This document shows, piece by piece, positions 1 to 12,206 of a DNA stretch of 64,000 nt (the first letter of the stretch is position 1; the number at the start of each line of letters is the position of its first letter). The stretch lies in assembly GCA_934045905.1 (NCBI GenBank), contig OW203768.1, positions 3,004,316-3,068,315 on the forward strand, read 5' to 3'. The notes beneath the pieces were generated by a model, which saw only the letters and a list, made by a program, of their open reading frames with translations, was not told the origin of the DNA and did not search any database. The stretch comes from Leuctra nigra (taxonomy: Eukaryota > Arthropoda > Insecta > Plecoptera > Leuctridae). A program made the translations under genes and the position numbers.

Positions 1-45
1 ATGTTGTTTTCACAATTGTTTTTTTTAATTTATGTTTGTCAATTA

Positions 46-115
46 CTGGTGGTGTGGTCACTCCACGGCAGCCAAGTCGTACACTCTCACACACCATACC
101 GTTAAAATGCCTAAC
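46..115. repeat. Dispersed repeat, family with GTCGCTCCAC core (copy 1)
   Basis: This stretch reads CACTCCACGGCAGCCAAGTC and continues into GTACACTCTCACACACCATAC. Related versions occur at 8094-8150 and 37405-37470, where the core is the small hairpin GTGGAGCGGTCGCTCCAC followed by AGCCAAGTCGTA. The three loci share a motif but I see no clear ends or target duplications. It could be the end of a transposon family or a short SINE-like piece. Similarity is judged by eye. Confidence 0.45.
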
Positions 116-175
116 TGTAATATACAAAGGTTGGAGCAACTTCAAACATATTTACGCTTTAGAAACATCTGAATA

Positions 176-360
176 GACCGATTTAAACATTATCTTGGTG
201 GCTCTGCTTTCTAACGATAATCATAATATGCAGTTTGATTTCAGGTACCCAAGTCCCTGTCCTATTTATTGTTGAAGCAGAGACTTGGGTACCTAAATAT
301 CAAACTGCATACGATAATTTATCAGAAAACAGAGCCACCAAGATAATTTTTAAATTGGTC
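176..360. mobile_element. Foldback MITE (~185 bp) flanked by TA
   Basis: The sequence is one long imperfect palindrome. The left arm starts GACCGATTTAAA and the right arm is its near-complement, ending TTTAAATTGGTC. Both arms carry the shared blocks ATTATCTTGGTGGCTCTG, ATGCAGTTTGAT and AGGTACCCAAGTC, around a loop of a dozen or so bases near 263-276. Each end is flanked by TA (174-175 and 361-362), as expected of a Tc1/mariner-type insertion. It has no coding capacity. Confidence 0.7.
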
Positions 361-376
361 TATTACATTTTTATTT

Positions 377-1139
377 TTATTCAGAACTAAGGCTCACCCT
401 TCCATATATTCCGTACGTGCCAAAAAGAGATTACCTATAGGTATACCTCACCTGTTTTAAAATGAGTGTTTTTATGGGGACGTTTTCGCTTAATTGTTCT
501 GTTGCTGAGTTTTAAACTGTTACATTAAGCCTTGAGTCGTGATCGAAAACATTTCTCCGTGTAAAGCAGCCTTTATTCTTCTCCGAGTCGAGTTTTCTTA
601 CATCCTGCAGCCATGCATGAGTATAATTGAGGAAATGCATTTTATTAGAATAAAATAATGCTTCCGGATCATGTCAAGCACTTCAGAAAAACCAATTTAA
701 ATCGATCGGATCGTTCGATTCGCCGGTTCACCGCGGACAAAAGAGTCCTAAAAAGTCATATTTTAACGATCTCTTAGCACGTTGAAAAGTGCCGACGAGG
801 GATAAACTGCATAGTTTATTCAGCAAGTCGTTGGCGACGAAGAGATAAAGCTACTTGCTTTTTAATATCCTCCACATTCATAAACTATCCGCTATGTTAC
901 CTACTCGGGCAAGTACGCTACAATGTGGCGCCCAACACTAAACCGCGACACTTCTGGAGTGAGCTGGAACTATCACCTACTCGCGTGGTTGCAAGAAGGC
1001 CGGATTAGCCTAGTAGCATGTTTCAAGTAATGATTTACACAATGCATGAGGACTTTGTGTTTATCTGGATCGTAAGACGCATCGTTGCAAGTATTCTACA
1101 GAACTGCACATTCAACGCACTTCACACTAAGTTCTACTT
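377..1139. other. Noncoding, no feature recognised
   Basis: AT-rich sequence with no ORF of note, no splice-flanked exon that I can support, and no clear repeat. Confidence 0.5.
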
Positions 1140-1495
1140 GAAAAGTTTTTTAATCGATTTGAATCTATATCTTTTACCAACGTAATTGTTAATAAAATAA
1201 GCTTTGTACGAGTCTTCAGAACAGTTCAATGAAAATAATTTCATAGTTTGGAAAGGGTTATTAGATTTATTTCGTCCAACAGACGTTTAGAGCCATATTT
1301 TTACTAATTTTCAGGCAATAAACGCCTGTAGGACAAAATAAAACTAAAACACCATTCCAAGCTATGAAATTATTTTCATTGAACTGTTCTGAAGCCTCGT
1401 ACAATTTTTTTTTTTATTCACAACTACAGTGGTAATAGATATTGATAAAAAAAAACAATAAAAAAACTCTTCAATGTCAAACTCACTATATTGGA
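1140..1495. mobile_element. Degenerate copy of the TTAA-flanked palindromic MITE family A
   Basis: This is an inverted-repeat element of about 355 bp, related to the better copies at 11815-12206 and 47214-47605. Shared landmarks are CAGAACAGTTCAATGAAAAT near the left, its complement ATTTTCATTGAACTGTTCTG at about 1373-1392, the block TAATTGTTAA, and a centre built on ACAGACGTTTAGAGCC / CAATAAACGCCTGTAGGAC. The outer ends have decayed, so no target duplication is visible. It has no coding capacity. Confidence 0.65.
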
Positions 1496-1944
1496 TGACT
1501 ATTAGCCAATTGTAAATAAGTTTGTCTCTAAAAAATAAATTAAGAAAAAAATGGGTATAACATAAATTATACACTCATTCATATATTTACAAATTGTTCT
1601 CAATATTATAAGTTGCATGAAGACAAACGCTCCACGCGCAGTGTAACACGGACTAAGAGAGTGGTTGCGTCTACACGTCCCTGGATGGCAATGTGGGGAA
1701 CAGACCGAGCAGCAATATCGCACGGGCTTGTTACCAGCTCCAGGGCTGTCCAACCATCTCGATACAGATTGATTTTTACTCAATTTGCATCGGAAATGTA
1801 TCGCTAAACTGATTTCCGTTCAGGTCTAATGAGCGGGGACTGGGAATTGAATAATATGGTTTATGGACGATTTAAATTTCAATCCACGCTGACCCTATTA
1901 GTTACTTTTTACTTTTTAATCAGATCGTGAAAGAGCTGTAATAG

Positions 1945-2185
1945 AGAGGTTGTGGGATGAATCAGGGCGCGGAACTAGATTGTATAAAACCACCGCTCAT
2001 GTGGTTCGACCCAAAGGTCAGGGGTTCGAGCTCCACGGCGACGGTCTTTTCAATTTGTCGCTCTGAAAAACGCTGAACGCGTTGATAAGCGAGTCTTGGA
2101 AACGCTTTGGATTATCCGTCAGTAAAGCGGAGTACAAACTATAAAATAAACCAAGTGATTTTGCTAGATATCAAAGAGTAGTAAG
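1945..2185 (+). mobile_element. Probable tRNA-derived SINE, family 2
   Basis: The head contains a B-box-like GGTTCGAGCTCC near 2022-2033, in a context resembling a degenerate tRNA. It is followed by a body with GTTGATAAG, TTATCCGTCAGTAAAGC and AACCAAGTGA. The same body occurs in reverse at about 43050-43190, showing that this is a dispersed repeat. I see no clean target duplication or poly-A tail. The SINE assignment rests on the B-box plus dispersal. It is not a functional tRNA gene, because no cloverleaf can be drawn. Confidence 0.45.
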
Positions 2186-2189
2186 ACTG

Positions 2190-2345
2190 GATGGAAATAA
2201 ATCTTTTGTGAAAAAACCGTTACTTCGTTTGACTGTGATTCGAAAAACACAAAAAAAGATTCTAGCTAAAATCTTTGAATGGAGACGCTCGCTGAACGAT
2301 ATATTTTCAAAGTCTTTTCAGAAAAACAACAGATTTCCAGATGTG
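2190..2345. repeat. Dispersed repeat shared with 25370-25450
   Basis: The segments CCGTTACTTCGTTTGAC and TTTGAATGGAGACGCTCGCT occur here and again near 25370-25450 in the same order. This marks a dispersed repeat family of unknown type with no visible termini. Confidence 0.4.
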
Positions 2346-2966
2346 GATCAAAACAAAAGTCAGTTTAGTCCACAACCTCAGCAGCTCGTGATCCACTTCC
2401 GACATTTCCGTATCATCATTATTTCGAACAGTTCTTTGTAGGTAAATTTCTTCGCTCGTTCCGAACAAAGGTGATCGAGACCAGCTCCTATTACGTCTTC
2501 TCATCTCAACTCAGCCACGCTCCAGTTCACATCCACGCAAATCCCGTCTCATCAACTCCACTCCCATCCCCGCCACATTCAATATTGCCACACCCCTCGA
2601 AACAGTAATACCAACTTATAGTATTAGTATTACCCGCTGACCGCACCGCTATCAGCCGCTATTAATTATTCCGCGCTCAAGCTAAGTTGGCAACTCTGTA
2701 CGCGAGACGGGGCGAACAACAGACGCGATATCGACGCGAACAAGTAGAACTTGTTGAAACTTGCAAGTGTTGCTCGGAATCAAGTTCTAATCTATGTCCA
2801 ACTTGGGAGTTGTTAGAGGCGCTTGCAATGTTTGGTTATTAAGACGCGTGGACCAAGTGAAAGTAGAGATACAAACAAGGCGCAGGCCGGAGAAAAGTTA
2901 GTAGATTCCCTCCCAACACTTTATACAATTAATAAAAACAAAGAAGAAGTTAATATACCAGGAAAC

Positions 2967-3104
2967 AACTTAGTAAAATACAAATATTTGAACAGAAACA
3001 CTGGTATTGTCAAGGAATAAAAATAAAAAATAAAGCGGACTCTTTTTATTTTTATTTCTTGACAATACCAGTGTTTCTGTTCAAATGTTTGTATTTTACT
3101 ACTT
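2967..3104. mobile_element. Foldback element, family D (copy 1)
   Basis: Inverted repeats of about 55 bp flank a short T/A-rich centre. The left arm includes GTAAAATACAAATATTTGAA, AACACTGGTATTGTCAAG and a run of AATAAAAATA; the right arm is the complement. A second copy lies at 8349-8476. Outside the arms, both loci share AACAAAGAAGAAG..TAATATACCAGGAA in inverted relation, so the full element may be longer. No coding capacity. Confidence 0.65.
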
Positions 3105-5880
3105 TATACAATGTCATAACAACAACACTTTAATTTTACAGAGTGGATTCAAATCAATTATCTCTGTTATTTGACTCCAAGGATCGTATATAATGTTCCA
3201 ATATTCACATCTCTTCTCTAAATTATTCATTGTAGCAGTAAAATGAGATACGTTATGGGGTAGATAGAAATTGTATTAAGAATTCGCTCTTCTACCAGTT
3301 TTATATTTACTTTAGTATCATTATATTGGAAAACTGATGGGTATATTTGCCCTATATCTTAAAAAAGTAATTCCTTTTTTGAATTACACTCTTTATCTAC
3401 AGGTCGTGATTATTTAACAAAATACATGTTAATAGCTTTATTTTCTATGTTAAAAATGTCTCAAAATAGTTACTCGATCGTTATAAACTGTGACCTCCAA
3501 GCAAACATATTAAACTTCCTAGTATAATTCTTCTCCTTCCAGGAACTCATAGAGAAGGAATATAACTCTTAGTCTTACAATGAAATATGCATATTGCTAA
3601 CTAACCCCACCTTGACATGCATTTCAGAGCGTGCTCTATCTTATGCACTCGGAAAACATTTAGAAACAGCATAACTTCAACTCCAACTGCTGTTTATGAA
3701 GAGATATAAAACAGCAATGTTTGCGCTGTGCTGTGTATATGATGCATGGGCGCAATATTCAACGCTAGCCAGACGGCTTTCAGTCCTATTCCGAGTTGCA
3801 GAAACTTCTAAAGGCAACGTGAAGCAACGCACATTTATTAGCTTCAAACTTAAATTGCCTACAAATGAAACATGAAAAACTTCGTGTCATTCTAGGAAAA
3901 ACACGATAATTTCAAACATACAGGAAGTAAATTTCATTGTAGACAAATTACTAAATGGACACTACTGAGCAGAACTGAAGTTGAGTAATATTTCCTGAAT
4001 TTGTAATTACGACTGTTCACATCATCAACTGTTATTTTTTTTACAAATGGTGGCACATGTAGGATTTCAAAAAAACATTCCCCAATACAAATAAGTAAGA
4101 GTTATACATGATTAACGACTGTTCAAAGATACAGATACAGATATAGATACGTAGATACATATAACCAAAAAAAATCTATATTTCTACAAATGTACAAATG
4201 GTGGCAGATGTGGGATTTACACTAAATTTCCTCAATTTGTAATATTATGTAACATCATATACATTTTAATGATTGTAAATTAATTTTAAAATTGTAGTAG
4301 ATGTAAAATTTACAAAATATTCGTTTTTCTAGAATATCTATAATTCGTGTTTACGTATCACGCGACTATCTGCCTGTGAAATTGGCGTGATTTCGAAGCC
4401 GGGTCTGCTGCACTGTCACCGTGGAACAATCGCGCGCAGGAGAACAGGAGATAACGACGAGAAGGGAAAACCAATATGCAGTAACGAGAGGCCGCACTAA
4501 CTCGATCCAGACGAGAACCCGAAACAGCAGCGCGATTCCACATTCAGCTCCGGCAGAGATTATAAGATGCTGCACTCACTTCAACATCGCTTCGTAGTTC
4601 GTACTCATCATCAAGTGATAAGACAGAGAGAAAACCTCTTAACACTGAATTATGAATAATTTTAAAACTTTATGTCGAATCTTCTAATGGAGCGAAAACC
4701 CTCGCTAATAGTATCAATGTAATTCCAATAATCACGTTATTCTACCCAGCATGACATTCAATACGTCAAGTAGCTTACAAAATTGCTCCGAAATTACGTA
4801 ATTTTAATCCTGGATTAACTAATTACCAACGTAAACGTTTTCTCTGTGAATCCTATCGGATTATAGAAATCAGATTATAGAAAGCCGATCGACCGCTGGT
4901 TTAATGAAATTGTAAAGAGGGTGACACTTCTTGCGATCTTGTTGCAGCAAGAATGCAACATCGTTTGATTCGTTCTTTACCAACTGTTTAACTATCTTCA
5001 GAATATTTACGTATTCTATAAGTTAAAGATTTTCTGTTCCAAAAATAACAGATCGGTCGAAGATTGCTGCAATATTCAGTTGCCAAAGCTCAACAGCAGT
5101 GTATGACAACAAATGTTCACCACAGAATGTCTGATTTCCCGTCTCCTGAATCCTAGTAGACCACAATCAGTACACGCTACGTCACAAAGCCACCCCCTTT
5201 ACTACAAAGAAGTCGTAGCGGAAGATATAATCAGCACGCATCTGACATCTCTCCACGAGCCAAAGAGAGAGAGAGAAAAAACACTCCATTCTGTCACAAA
5301 CGCGAAGGCCTCCGCCGATGAAATTACAAACGTAAATCGCAATGACAGCTGCAGACTTCGCTGTAGCCACGGAGACGGAAGAGAGATGGAAAATTAGCGG
5401 CTCACAATTAACCATCAGCACTGCCAACTCTGCGACCGATTGTTTGCGAATAGCCACTCGACTTTTCAACAGTTGGCAAGAGCGCGACGATGATAGTCTT
5501 TGAATGGGTTCGCTCACAAGTGGGTGGCGGGGGGGTTGGTTTTCCTTGGCCCGGCGCCGAACCCCTCCTAGACGGTTTTCAACAATCATGTTCCCATTGT
5601 TTTACAAGGCTATCTGGTTGATGCCAAACGGCATTGTTTGCTCTGGGAATGGGACTGGGAGGGAAGAACGGGGAACAATTCGCTGGAAAATGCGAGGGAA
5701 TTCCTGGAGAAGAATGCCGGAGCGAGACACGAGCAGATGTTTGGAATCAGAGGGCGGGAAAGATGCTGTATGGAACAACATGTATGCTAATGAGATCTCG
5801 CAATCTTCAAACCAGAACCACACTTCTTTGTCCACGTGTGATGCAAAAGAGAGCGATTTTGCCGCGCGTTGCAGGCACTT
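3105..5880. other. Noncoding stretch without supported genes
   Basis: AT-rich sequence. Two short related segments at 4040-4080 and 4188-4245 share ACAAATGGTGGCA.ATGT.GGATTT. A 135-codon ORF on the minus strand (5182-5589) overlaps several others on both strands and has no recognisable domain, start context or splice signals, so I do not call it a gene. Nothing else stands out. Confidence 0.5.
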
Positions 5881-5887
5881 TCTTGGA

Positions 5888-6144
5888 TACGATTGGAGAC
5901 AAAATGGGTTGACGAAATGATTTCAAATTTTAATCATGATTAGATAAAAGACAAACTTTGGTGATAGATTGGTACATTTTAAATTTTTTGCTTTGTTAAT
6001 TAGTAATAATTAGTTGTTTTTTGGTGAAAACTTGTATATTTTCTTGTCTTGCTGCGAGCCGTACGAAATTTAACATTTTATTTATCTAATCATGATTAAA
6101 ATTTGAGATCAATTTGTTAACGCGTTTGGTCTCAATCGTAACGG
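5888..6144. mobile_element. Foldback element with ~60-75 bp arms
   Basis: The left arm (about 5888-5949) contains TTTCAAATTTTAATCATGAT and TAGATAAA. The right arm (about 6068-6144) is its complement, TTTATCTAATCATGATTAAAA..TTTGA, continuing into AATTTGTTAACGCG..TTTGGTCTCAATCG. About 118 bp of T-rich sequence lies between the arms. It is most simply a MITE. No certain target duplication. Confidence 0.6.
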
Positions 6145-7129
6145 AAAGTTTATAGTTTTGCGCGTTTTTGTTGAATTACCGGCGCCTAATTAACAAGGCG
6201 CGAAGCAAGAGTGAAAAAGTGCTACTAATATACAATCAGACTGATCATGTGGACTGTCAAAGTTACACCCACTTAAACAATGTTTCTCTCTCAATTTGCT
6301 AAAACAGCCGAGCGCTTGTATGACTTAATGTTTCACATGACGAGTCCTAGCTAGCGAGAATCTCCAATCCACACATTCAAACTCAGTTTTACTACTCATA
6401 CTAGGGTTGATTTTGTTTAGATTTATTGTATCGAAGAGACACGACAGTTATTTTTCCACGCGTGGCTTGTCGACATGGTAAGCATGCTGTACGTGACGAC
6501 GCGATCTGATAGGCGTCGAGGACGTCCCGACGCTTGATTGTGACGTCAAATCACGGTGATTTAATGTCACGTATAACGAGGTTACGATGCCTCCGGATGT
6601 CTCCATTCGGCCTGATTCTCTAACTATCCCCCTCTGATATCGTTTCACTGCAATGATATGCTTTATGGCGATGAGAAGATTTCACGTGAAATGTCAAGTG
6701 ACAACAGATACAGAATACTTCGTTCTTGCACAAACGTTTTAAAACATATAACACTCATGACATTACCTTAATTTTGTATTACTAATGTCGCAGCAATAAC
6801 ATTCCTAGATTAACTTGTAATTGATGTGTGCTTCTTATTTTACCCCGTCTTACTTGTAGTTCTGTGGAGATATCAATGACATCAATGAATGAACGACAAG
6901 AGTTATAATGAGCTTCTGAAACAAGTCGATCGAAAGCGATCTCACATTCGACGCGACACAAATTGCTAATCACGAGACGTGTCAGAACACTGCTCACTTC
7001 AACTCACTAATTCCGTATTAAACACGACTCAAGTGGTTTCTCAATCATTTGTTTACGGGAGGAGAGTTCCCGGAACACACACGGGTCACTGGGCTCTTAA
7101 GTTAACAACCATAAGTCAAGCTGTTTGTA

Positions 7130-7240
7130 CAGTCGTAGAAACAAGATCGCCGCACTCTGTCTCTCTCTGACTCATATCATAAACATGTTTTTATATGGAA
7201 CAGAGAGAGATAGAGTACAAACAACTTATGTCCACGCTTG
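7130..7240. mobile_element. Tc1/mariner-type MITE (111 bp), TA flanked
   Basis: The element starts CAGTCGTAGAAACAA and ends TCCACGCTTG, with TA on both sides (7128-7129 and 7241-7242). Its middle shares CTCTCTCTGACTCATA and ATAAACATGTTTTTATATGG with a second copy at 42476-42577, whose ends are more regular. No coding capacity. Confidence 0.7.
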
Positions 7241-8093
7241 TACAGTACTCGTTGCAGCGTTGCCCGATCAAAGCCGATCTTCTCTCGATAGTGTGAGAAC
7301 ATCGCAATCTCATTTGGAAAGTTACAATGTGCTAAGGAAACATTTACATATTTCAAGTACATTTCAAATCTACACGTTTTTTTTTTACAATCCACCAGTT
7401 GAATGTGCGGAAACAAAATTAACAATCTAATTTGATGAAGTATTTGCTTCGTTTTGGTTGAATAGAACAGAAAAAATATCTCCCTGTGGTACTCAAAATA
7501 ACTATATTTAGCCCATTTTTTAAAGGGATATTACGTCACAAAATATATTTTATTAACTTGTCTTAAATTGATATCCTCTTTCTATTAATCGAATCTTTAG
7601 AATGTCTGCTTCCCCTGAATAAGCCACTAAAATATTAAGAGTGTTCATAAAGTTGCCACGGTATTGTAGACCGCTGTTTGTATTCCATTCCTCCGCACTT
7701 CTTCAAAGCCGCGTAACATTTGCCCTCTCCCCCGGCCAACCCAGGAAACATCGCCGCCGCCGCAGAGGGAATACCGAAACACGCAAGAATCATGTATGAC
7801 AATACAGACCCATAATTAACATAAATATATCATCAGAGTGGGCCGCCATTAGCGCCATTACGAGCAGGTAACGGCGGCGACGAGCGGGTTGCATAATGCA
7901 CGGGCGGCGGTCTAATGGAATACACAGGGATGTCGCCTATAGAAGGTCAATTAGCAGCCAACTGGCATAGGGGTGAGCTTTGCCAGGTGAGGCGGCAGTG
8001 ACGTCACAAGATGGGAAGTCGGCGGAAAAAACTCGCCTCCAGGGGCGGCAGTTTTATTATTACGTAACTCGAAATCTGGCAACTGGAGGTATC

Positions 8094-8150
8094 TCGTGGG
8101 GCGGTCGCTCCACGCGAGCAAGTCGTATGGTGCACACACCCTCTAATTAT
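8094..8150. repeat. Dispersed repeat, GTCGCTCCAC core (copy 2)
   Basis: It contains GTGGGGCGGTCGCTCCAC followed by GCAAGTCGTA and a CACACACC stretch, and is related to 46-115 and 37405-37470. No ends identified. Confidence 0.45.
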
Positions 8151-8348
8151 AATCTCTGTTTCTTTCTGTCTGTTCTATTCGCATTACAGGTAAAACTAAG
8201 TAACGGATCAGGTCAACTTTTTCACAATTGATTCATTACTATCCTGGCCGGTAACCGTTCGATTTCTAGCAAGATCGGAACATTGGTTTCGTCAGAAAAT
8301 GTATTCAAGCAGTTTAGCAGGTAATGTTTCAAGATACAAACAACATCT

Positions 8349-8476
8349 TCAACGATTAAAATACAAATTATTTAACAAAAACACTGGTATTGTCAAGTAA
8401 AAAAAAAAAAATTACTCTTTTTATTTTTACTTGACAATATCAGTGTTTCTGTTCAATAATTTGTATTTTACTAGTT
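8349..8476. mobile_element. Foldback element, family D (copy 2)
   Basis: It has the same arms as 2967-3104: AACACTGGTATTGTCAAG on the left, CTTGACAATATCAGTGTTTC and TTTGTATTTTACTAG on the right, with an A-run and T-rich centre between. After the right arm, CCTGGTATATTATCTTCTTC matches in inverse the sequence before the left arm of copy 1. Confidence 0.65.
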
Positions 8477-9131
8477 GGTTCCTGGTATATTATCTTCTTC
8501 TTTGTTTTATTTTATCTTCAACGATGTCCGTTACACTGAGCGTTTTCCTAGTAACAACATTATTATATCCTCCGGAATATTGAAGATCGAGACAATTTCT
8601 CTTCCATAATGAGTCACTATTGTTTGCTCCATCATGTAAACAAACGAGCTCGCACACTTGCGTCCCTCTAACACTGGCAAGTTATCAAACACAATCACCG
8701 CCACTTCTGCCGCTTCGCGAAACCAAATCCACTCGTAATAAAATCCAATCATCACGTCACTCTCGCCTCCACATGGAATGCATGAAATTAGTTCATCCTC
8801 CACGGGACGCCGTGCTGCGCGCGCATCAATCCCGGCTCTGTTAATGGGCAGCATTCCGGCGCGAGGTTCCTGCGAATTCCAGCGTAATTAAAACAGCGCC
8901 GTGTGTTGACTCTGCGGGGAGGGGGGGGGGATTCATCTTTATCAATATTAGTTCATATTCTGGGTCGGCTCAATCGTCGCGTAATGGCGACTCGTGTCAA
9001 TAGAGTGTATTAGAACGGTATTATTCATCAACTTGGCCAATATTTGACGTTCAATTCGGGTAAGTGCGGCGATGTCAGGTCCGAGGGGTACCAAGACGTT
9101 TGCTCGGGATTTGGGCAGAGCGATCAAGACA

Positions 9132-9152
9132 CCCCCCCCCCCCCCCCCCCCC
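9132..9152. repeat. Poly-C tract (21 C)
   Basis: An uninterrupted run of 21 C, followed by ACCCCCACCCCCC. It gives spurious proline-rich ORFs in several frames. It is one of eight C or G runs of ten or more bases in the window. Confidence 0.95.
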
Positions 9153-9609
9153 ACCCCCACCCCCCTGGTATTGTTATTTCCTATCGGTACACATTAAGAA
9201 CAATATCATTTTGGAACGTAATAAGCATGTAATGTATACAAAGAGCACAAATCCCTGCGGCATCAATGTATTATTATAATTTGATACTTCTACCTAGTAA
9301 GTGTGCCAGAACGAAGCCTGATGCTGTTTCACATGGCTTCAAAAGCAAACATCTCGATGAATTATTAGAATACAAATCTACATTTCAACAATAATTCAAT
9401 CCAAAGCTTGCATGGTCTTCTTTTATTTTATATCAGCAATGCAAAATCATTGAATTTTCCACCTGAGGACGGACATTTTGTTGGCACGACGGGTCAGATT
9501 TATAACTTGATTGAGGTAAATCGATGTATTTTTGTAATGTGAGTGATTCTTCTTCGTACTAAAGTATTCTCCGGAGCCTACAATTTCCCAGGTAGCCATT
9601 AACTATAAG

Positions 9610-9705
9610 ATATCGTCAAAAAGCAGAGAATCACAGCTATTCTGCGTGCCATCAAGATGGTGGCAGGCAACAATGAGATGACATCACGTGCAAACTATTA
9701 ATAAA
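9610..9705. repeat. Dispersed repeat shared with 11720-11800
   Basis: The blocks AGAATCACAGCTATT, CAAGATGGTG and CAATGAGATGA..CACGTGCA occur in the same order at 11730-11799. This marks a dispersed repeat of about 85 bp without visible termini. Confidence 0.5.
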
Positions 9706-9787
9706 ATAAGAAACACAATACAAATGTGTTAACATATCCCGCCCTGTCGAATCAAACCCAAATAATCTCCAATTGTATTGGCAACCT

Positions 9788-9805
9788 CCCCCCCCCCCCC
9801 CCCCC
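9788..9805. repeat. Poly-C tract (18 C)
   Basis: An uninterrupted run of 18 C in otherwise AT-rich sequence. It lies about 640 bp from the 21-C tract. Confidence 0.95.
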
Positions 9806-10196
9806 ATCCACGCCAACCTCCAGGGTAACGTAAATATTTTCAATGCTGGAAAACAATTCGCGTGTAGTAGAAATGTATTATTCACCAACAGCCGCATTTC
9901 AACCTTCCACGGGAAACACCGAAACCGCAAGCATTTGACAAAATTATGTATAATATTGACTCAAATCAAAAATAAATTGTATTGACTTAATTGAAATGTA
10001 TTTTGCCGATCGTGAAATGATATTATTTGAAACGCGAATCGAGTCAATAGTGAACCAACCAACAAGCAATGTGAATAAACACGGGAACAATATGCGATGA
10101 ACATCTTCTTCGTCTCCCGCTCAATCATTTGTTCCATGAGTGTAACATCTTCAAGGTAGTGGAGAGTTTAATAATATCTTTGGCAGTGAAGGAGGC

Positions 10197-10290
10197 GGCA
10201 GTTGTTTATTAGTGCCTGTAGGGAACCTTCCCAGAATTTGCCTATAGACTGAGGAAAACACAATAAACCTCAATGACGAAGCTCTTGCAG
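10197..10290 (-). mobile_element. Fragment of SINE family 1
   Basis: Read on the minus strand it carries the family-1 landmarks: a GACTGAGG-like block, CCTCAGTC.. and GGGAAGGTTCCCTACAGGCA. They are in the order seen in the intact copy at 46632-46919. Both ends are truncated or decayed. Confidence 0.5.
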
Positions 10291-10784
10291 CCTGAGCCAA
10301 CTTGATCCGCATTAGAGAACAGTTTCAAATATTCAGCTGGTAAAATAAAATAAAATAAAATACAATAAAATTTTAAGATGCAAGTCTAGCAATGTAATCA
10401 AACGCCGTCAAATTGGCAATTAGCTTGTTTGTTGCAATTCCATGGTGATTCCAACATTACACCAATTACATTCGTATTATCCTCCAAACCACACGAGCTG
10501 CTTAGATACAAGACGCTAATTCTGTTTGTAATACGCTCAGGACTAACAAAGATAAGTAATAAAGATGGCGCTCAAAAGCTCTAATTGCGCCCAGAATAGC
10601 GCTACCTGGATCTCCTAATAACAGAGCGAATCTACAACCCACCTTCTTCTGTGATATTAATCAGCTGATATGGTGGAGTGCTCTTTCCCATGCCGACAAC
10701 AAATATTGACAGAATGTCGTGCCAACTTCCTCGAGTCGACTTGCAAACAATTACAGCGCACGAACACCGTGGCCTAGATCATTG

Positions 10785-10906
10785 CGAGTCTATTCTATAA
10801 CTTAAAACATCCCGATTCCGCTGGAATCCGATGCAAGCCAATGTTAATCATATGGTCGTGAATCGGATTCCAACAGAATTGAGAATTTTAAAGTTATAGA
10901 ATAGGG
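10785..10906. mobile_element. Harbinger-like MITE, family G (copy 1)
   Basis: An imperfect palindrome of about 120 bp. On the minus strand it starts GGGGCCCTATTCTATAACTT, and the left arm mirrors this (TCTATTCTATAACTT). The inner arms contain CCGATTC..GGAATCCGAT and its complement ATCGGATTCCAAC. The terminus resembles the ends of the two-gene Harbinger element at 49480-58590 (GGCC(C)TGATTCTAYAACT). Related copies lie at 45471, 45690 and 60912. No clean target duplication. Confidence 0.6.
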
Positions 10907-11814
10907 CCCCTCTTACATTTGTAAAATTATGGAATTATCATCCATCATCGACAAAATATTTCACTATTGGAATTTCATACGACGTAGAATAGCGACTTGC
11001 CGGAACTCTATTTGACTGGTTGGTCTCACCACACAAATATATTCAACAATTACTTTGATAATCCATTGCACAGTCAAACTATAATTAAAACTTAGAATGT
11101 GTACACAGTCAGACTGATCTTCAACTCAGTAATGTGCTCCCGAGAAAGCCGGACGAATTGTCATATGAGTGGTCACATCTACAGTTTTTGAACAAGATCC
11201 TGGGATTGGCTGAAAATTGAAATTGGAAACGTTTTACGTGGTTTTTTACCCATCAACTTCAAATTTTGTATGGCCAATGTGACCAACATTTTAAAGAGAT
11301 TTTAAAAATTTTAAGACAATACTGACATTTAATGCTAATTACAAATATTTGAAATTCCAAAGAAATTATCTCTGCTTCCTTGACGCACTTGATTGTCTGC
11401 ATAGACTTTTCCAAGGTATATGAATGAGTAGCGTATATGTTCGCCTATCAACGCGTCACAACTTCGCGTCATCTGCGTATGATCAAGCCAAGAGAGCGGG
11501 CCTCTGGCTTCTAACAAGTCGATACGGAGTTGCATCACGCGATATGGTCAGATCGATATGTAAACTCAAGAACACGAACCTCTGCACATACTTCTCGCTG
11601 CCTCCGTCCATCACTGCACTGTTCTTCGCCACTCGAGACGGCAAAGCATCGCAAACATTTCCAAAGATTTCTCCGTAGCCTTTTGTCCACGACACCATTA
11701 AAACTATCAAATTTCGCAAAAAAAAAAAGCGTAGAATCACAGCTATTATGAATAGTGCCAGCAAGATGGTGTCAGCAATGAGATGATGCCACGTGCATAA
11801 GTGAATAGGTGTAC

Positions 11815-12206
11815 CTTAAGACGGCTGGGTAGTGAGTTTGACCTTGAAGAGTTATTAAATAGATTTTTATCAATATCTTTTCCAGTGTAATTGTTAACAA
11901 AATAGGGCTATGGACGTGAATTCAGAACAGTTCAATGAAAATAATTCCATAGCTTGTAATGGTTTATTTGATTTACTTTGTCCTACAGGTGCTTAGAACC
12001 CGAAAATTTAGTAATTTTCGGGTTCTAAACACCTGTTGGACAAAATAAAACTAATAGCTTATTCCAAACTATGAAATTATTTTCATTGAACTGTTTTGAA
12101 TTCACGTCCATAGCCCTATTTTGTTAACAATTACACTGGAAAAAGATATTGATAAAAATCGATTAAAAAACTCGTCAAGGCCACGCTCACTACCAAGCAC
12201 TCTTAA
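11815..12206. mobile_element. TTAA-flanked palindromic MITE, family A (~392 bp)
   Basis: The element lies between TTAA at 11811-11814 region and TTAA at about 12205-12208. It starts GACGGCTGGGTAGTGAG and ends CTCACTACCAAGCACTC. The whole length is a foldback: both arms contain CAATATCTTTT..CCAGTG, TAATTGTTAACAAAATAGGG, CTATGGACGTGAATTC and CAGTTCAATGAAAAT. The centre is the perfect hairpin GGTTCTAA..CCCGAAAATT. The copy at 47214-47605 is about 97% identical by eye, offset by 35.4 kb. TTAA duplications suggest piggyBac-type mobilisation, although the termini do not start CCC as is usual for that family. Confidence 0.75.

Noticed and set aside
1990..2060. Functional tRNA gene
   Set aside because: A B-box-like sequence exists but I cannot fold a cloverleaf with acceptor and anticodon stems. 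Better explained as the head of a SINE.
5182..5589. 135-codon minus-strand ORF
   Set aside because: No domain, signal peptide, splice context or codon pattern that I recognise. Other ORFs overlap it on both strands.
9044..9279. Proline-rich or glycine-rich ORFs over the poly-C tract
   Set aside because: A homopolymer of C yields Pro or Gly in any frame; this is composition, not coding.
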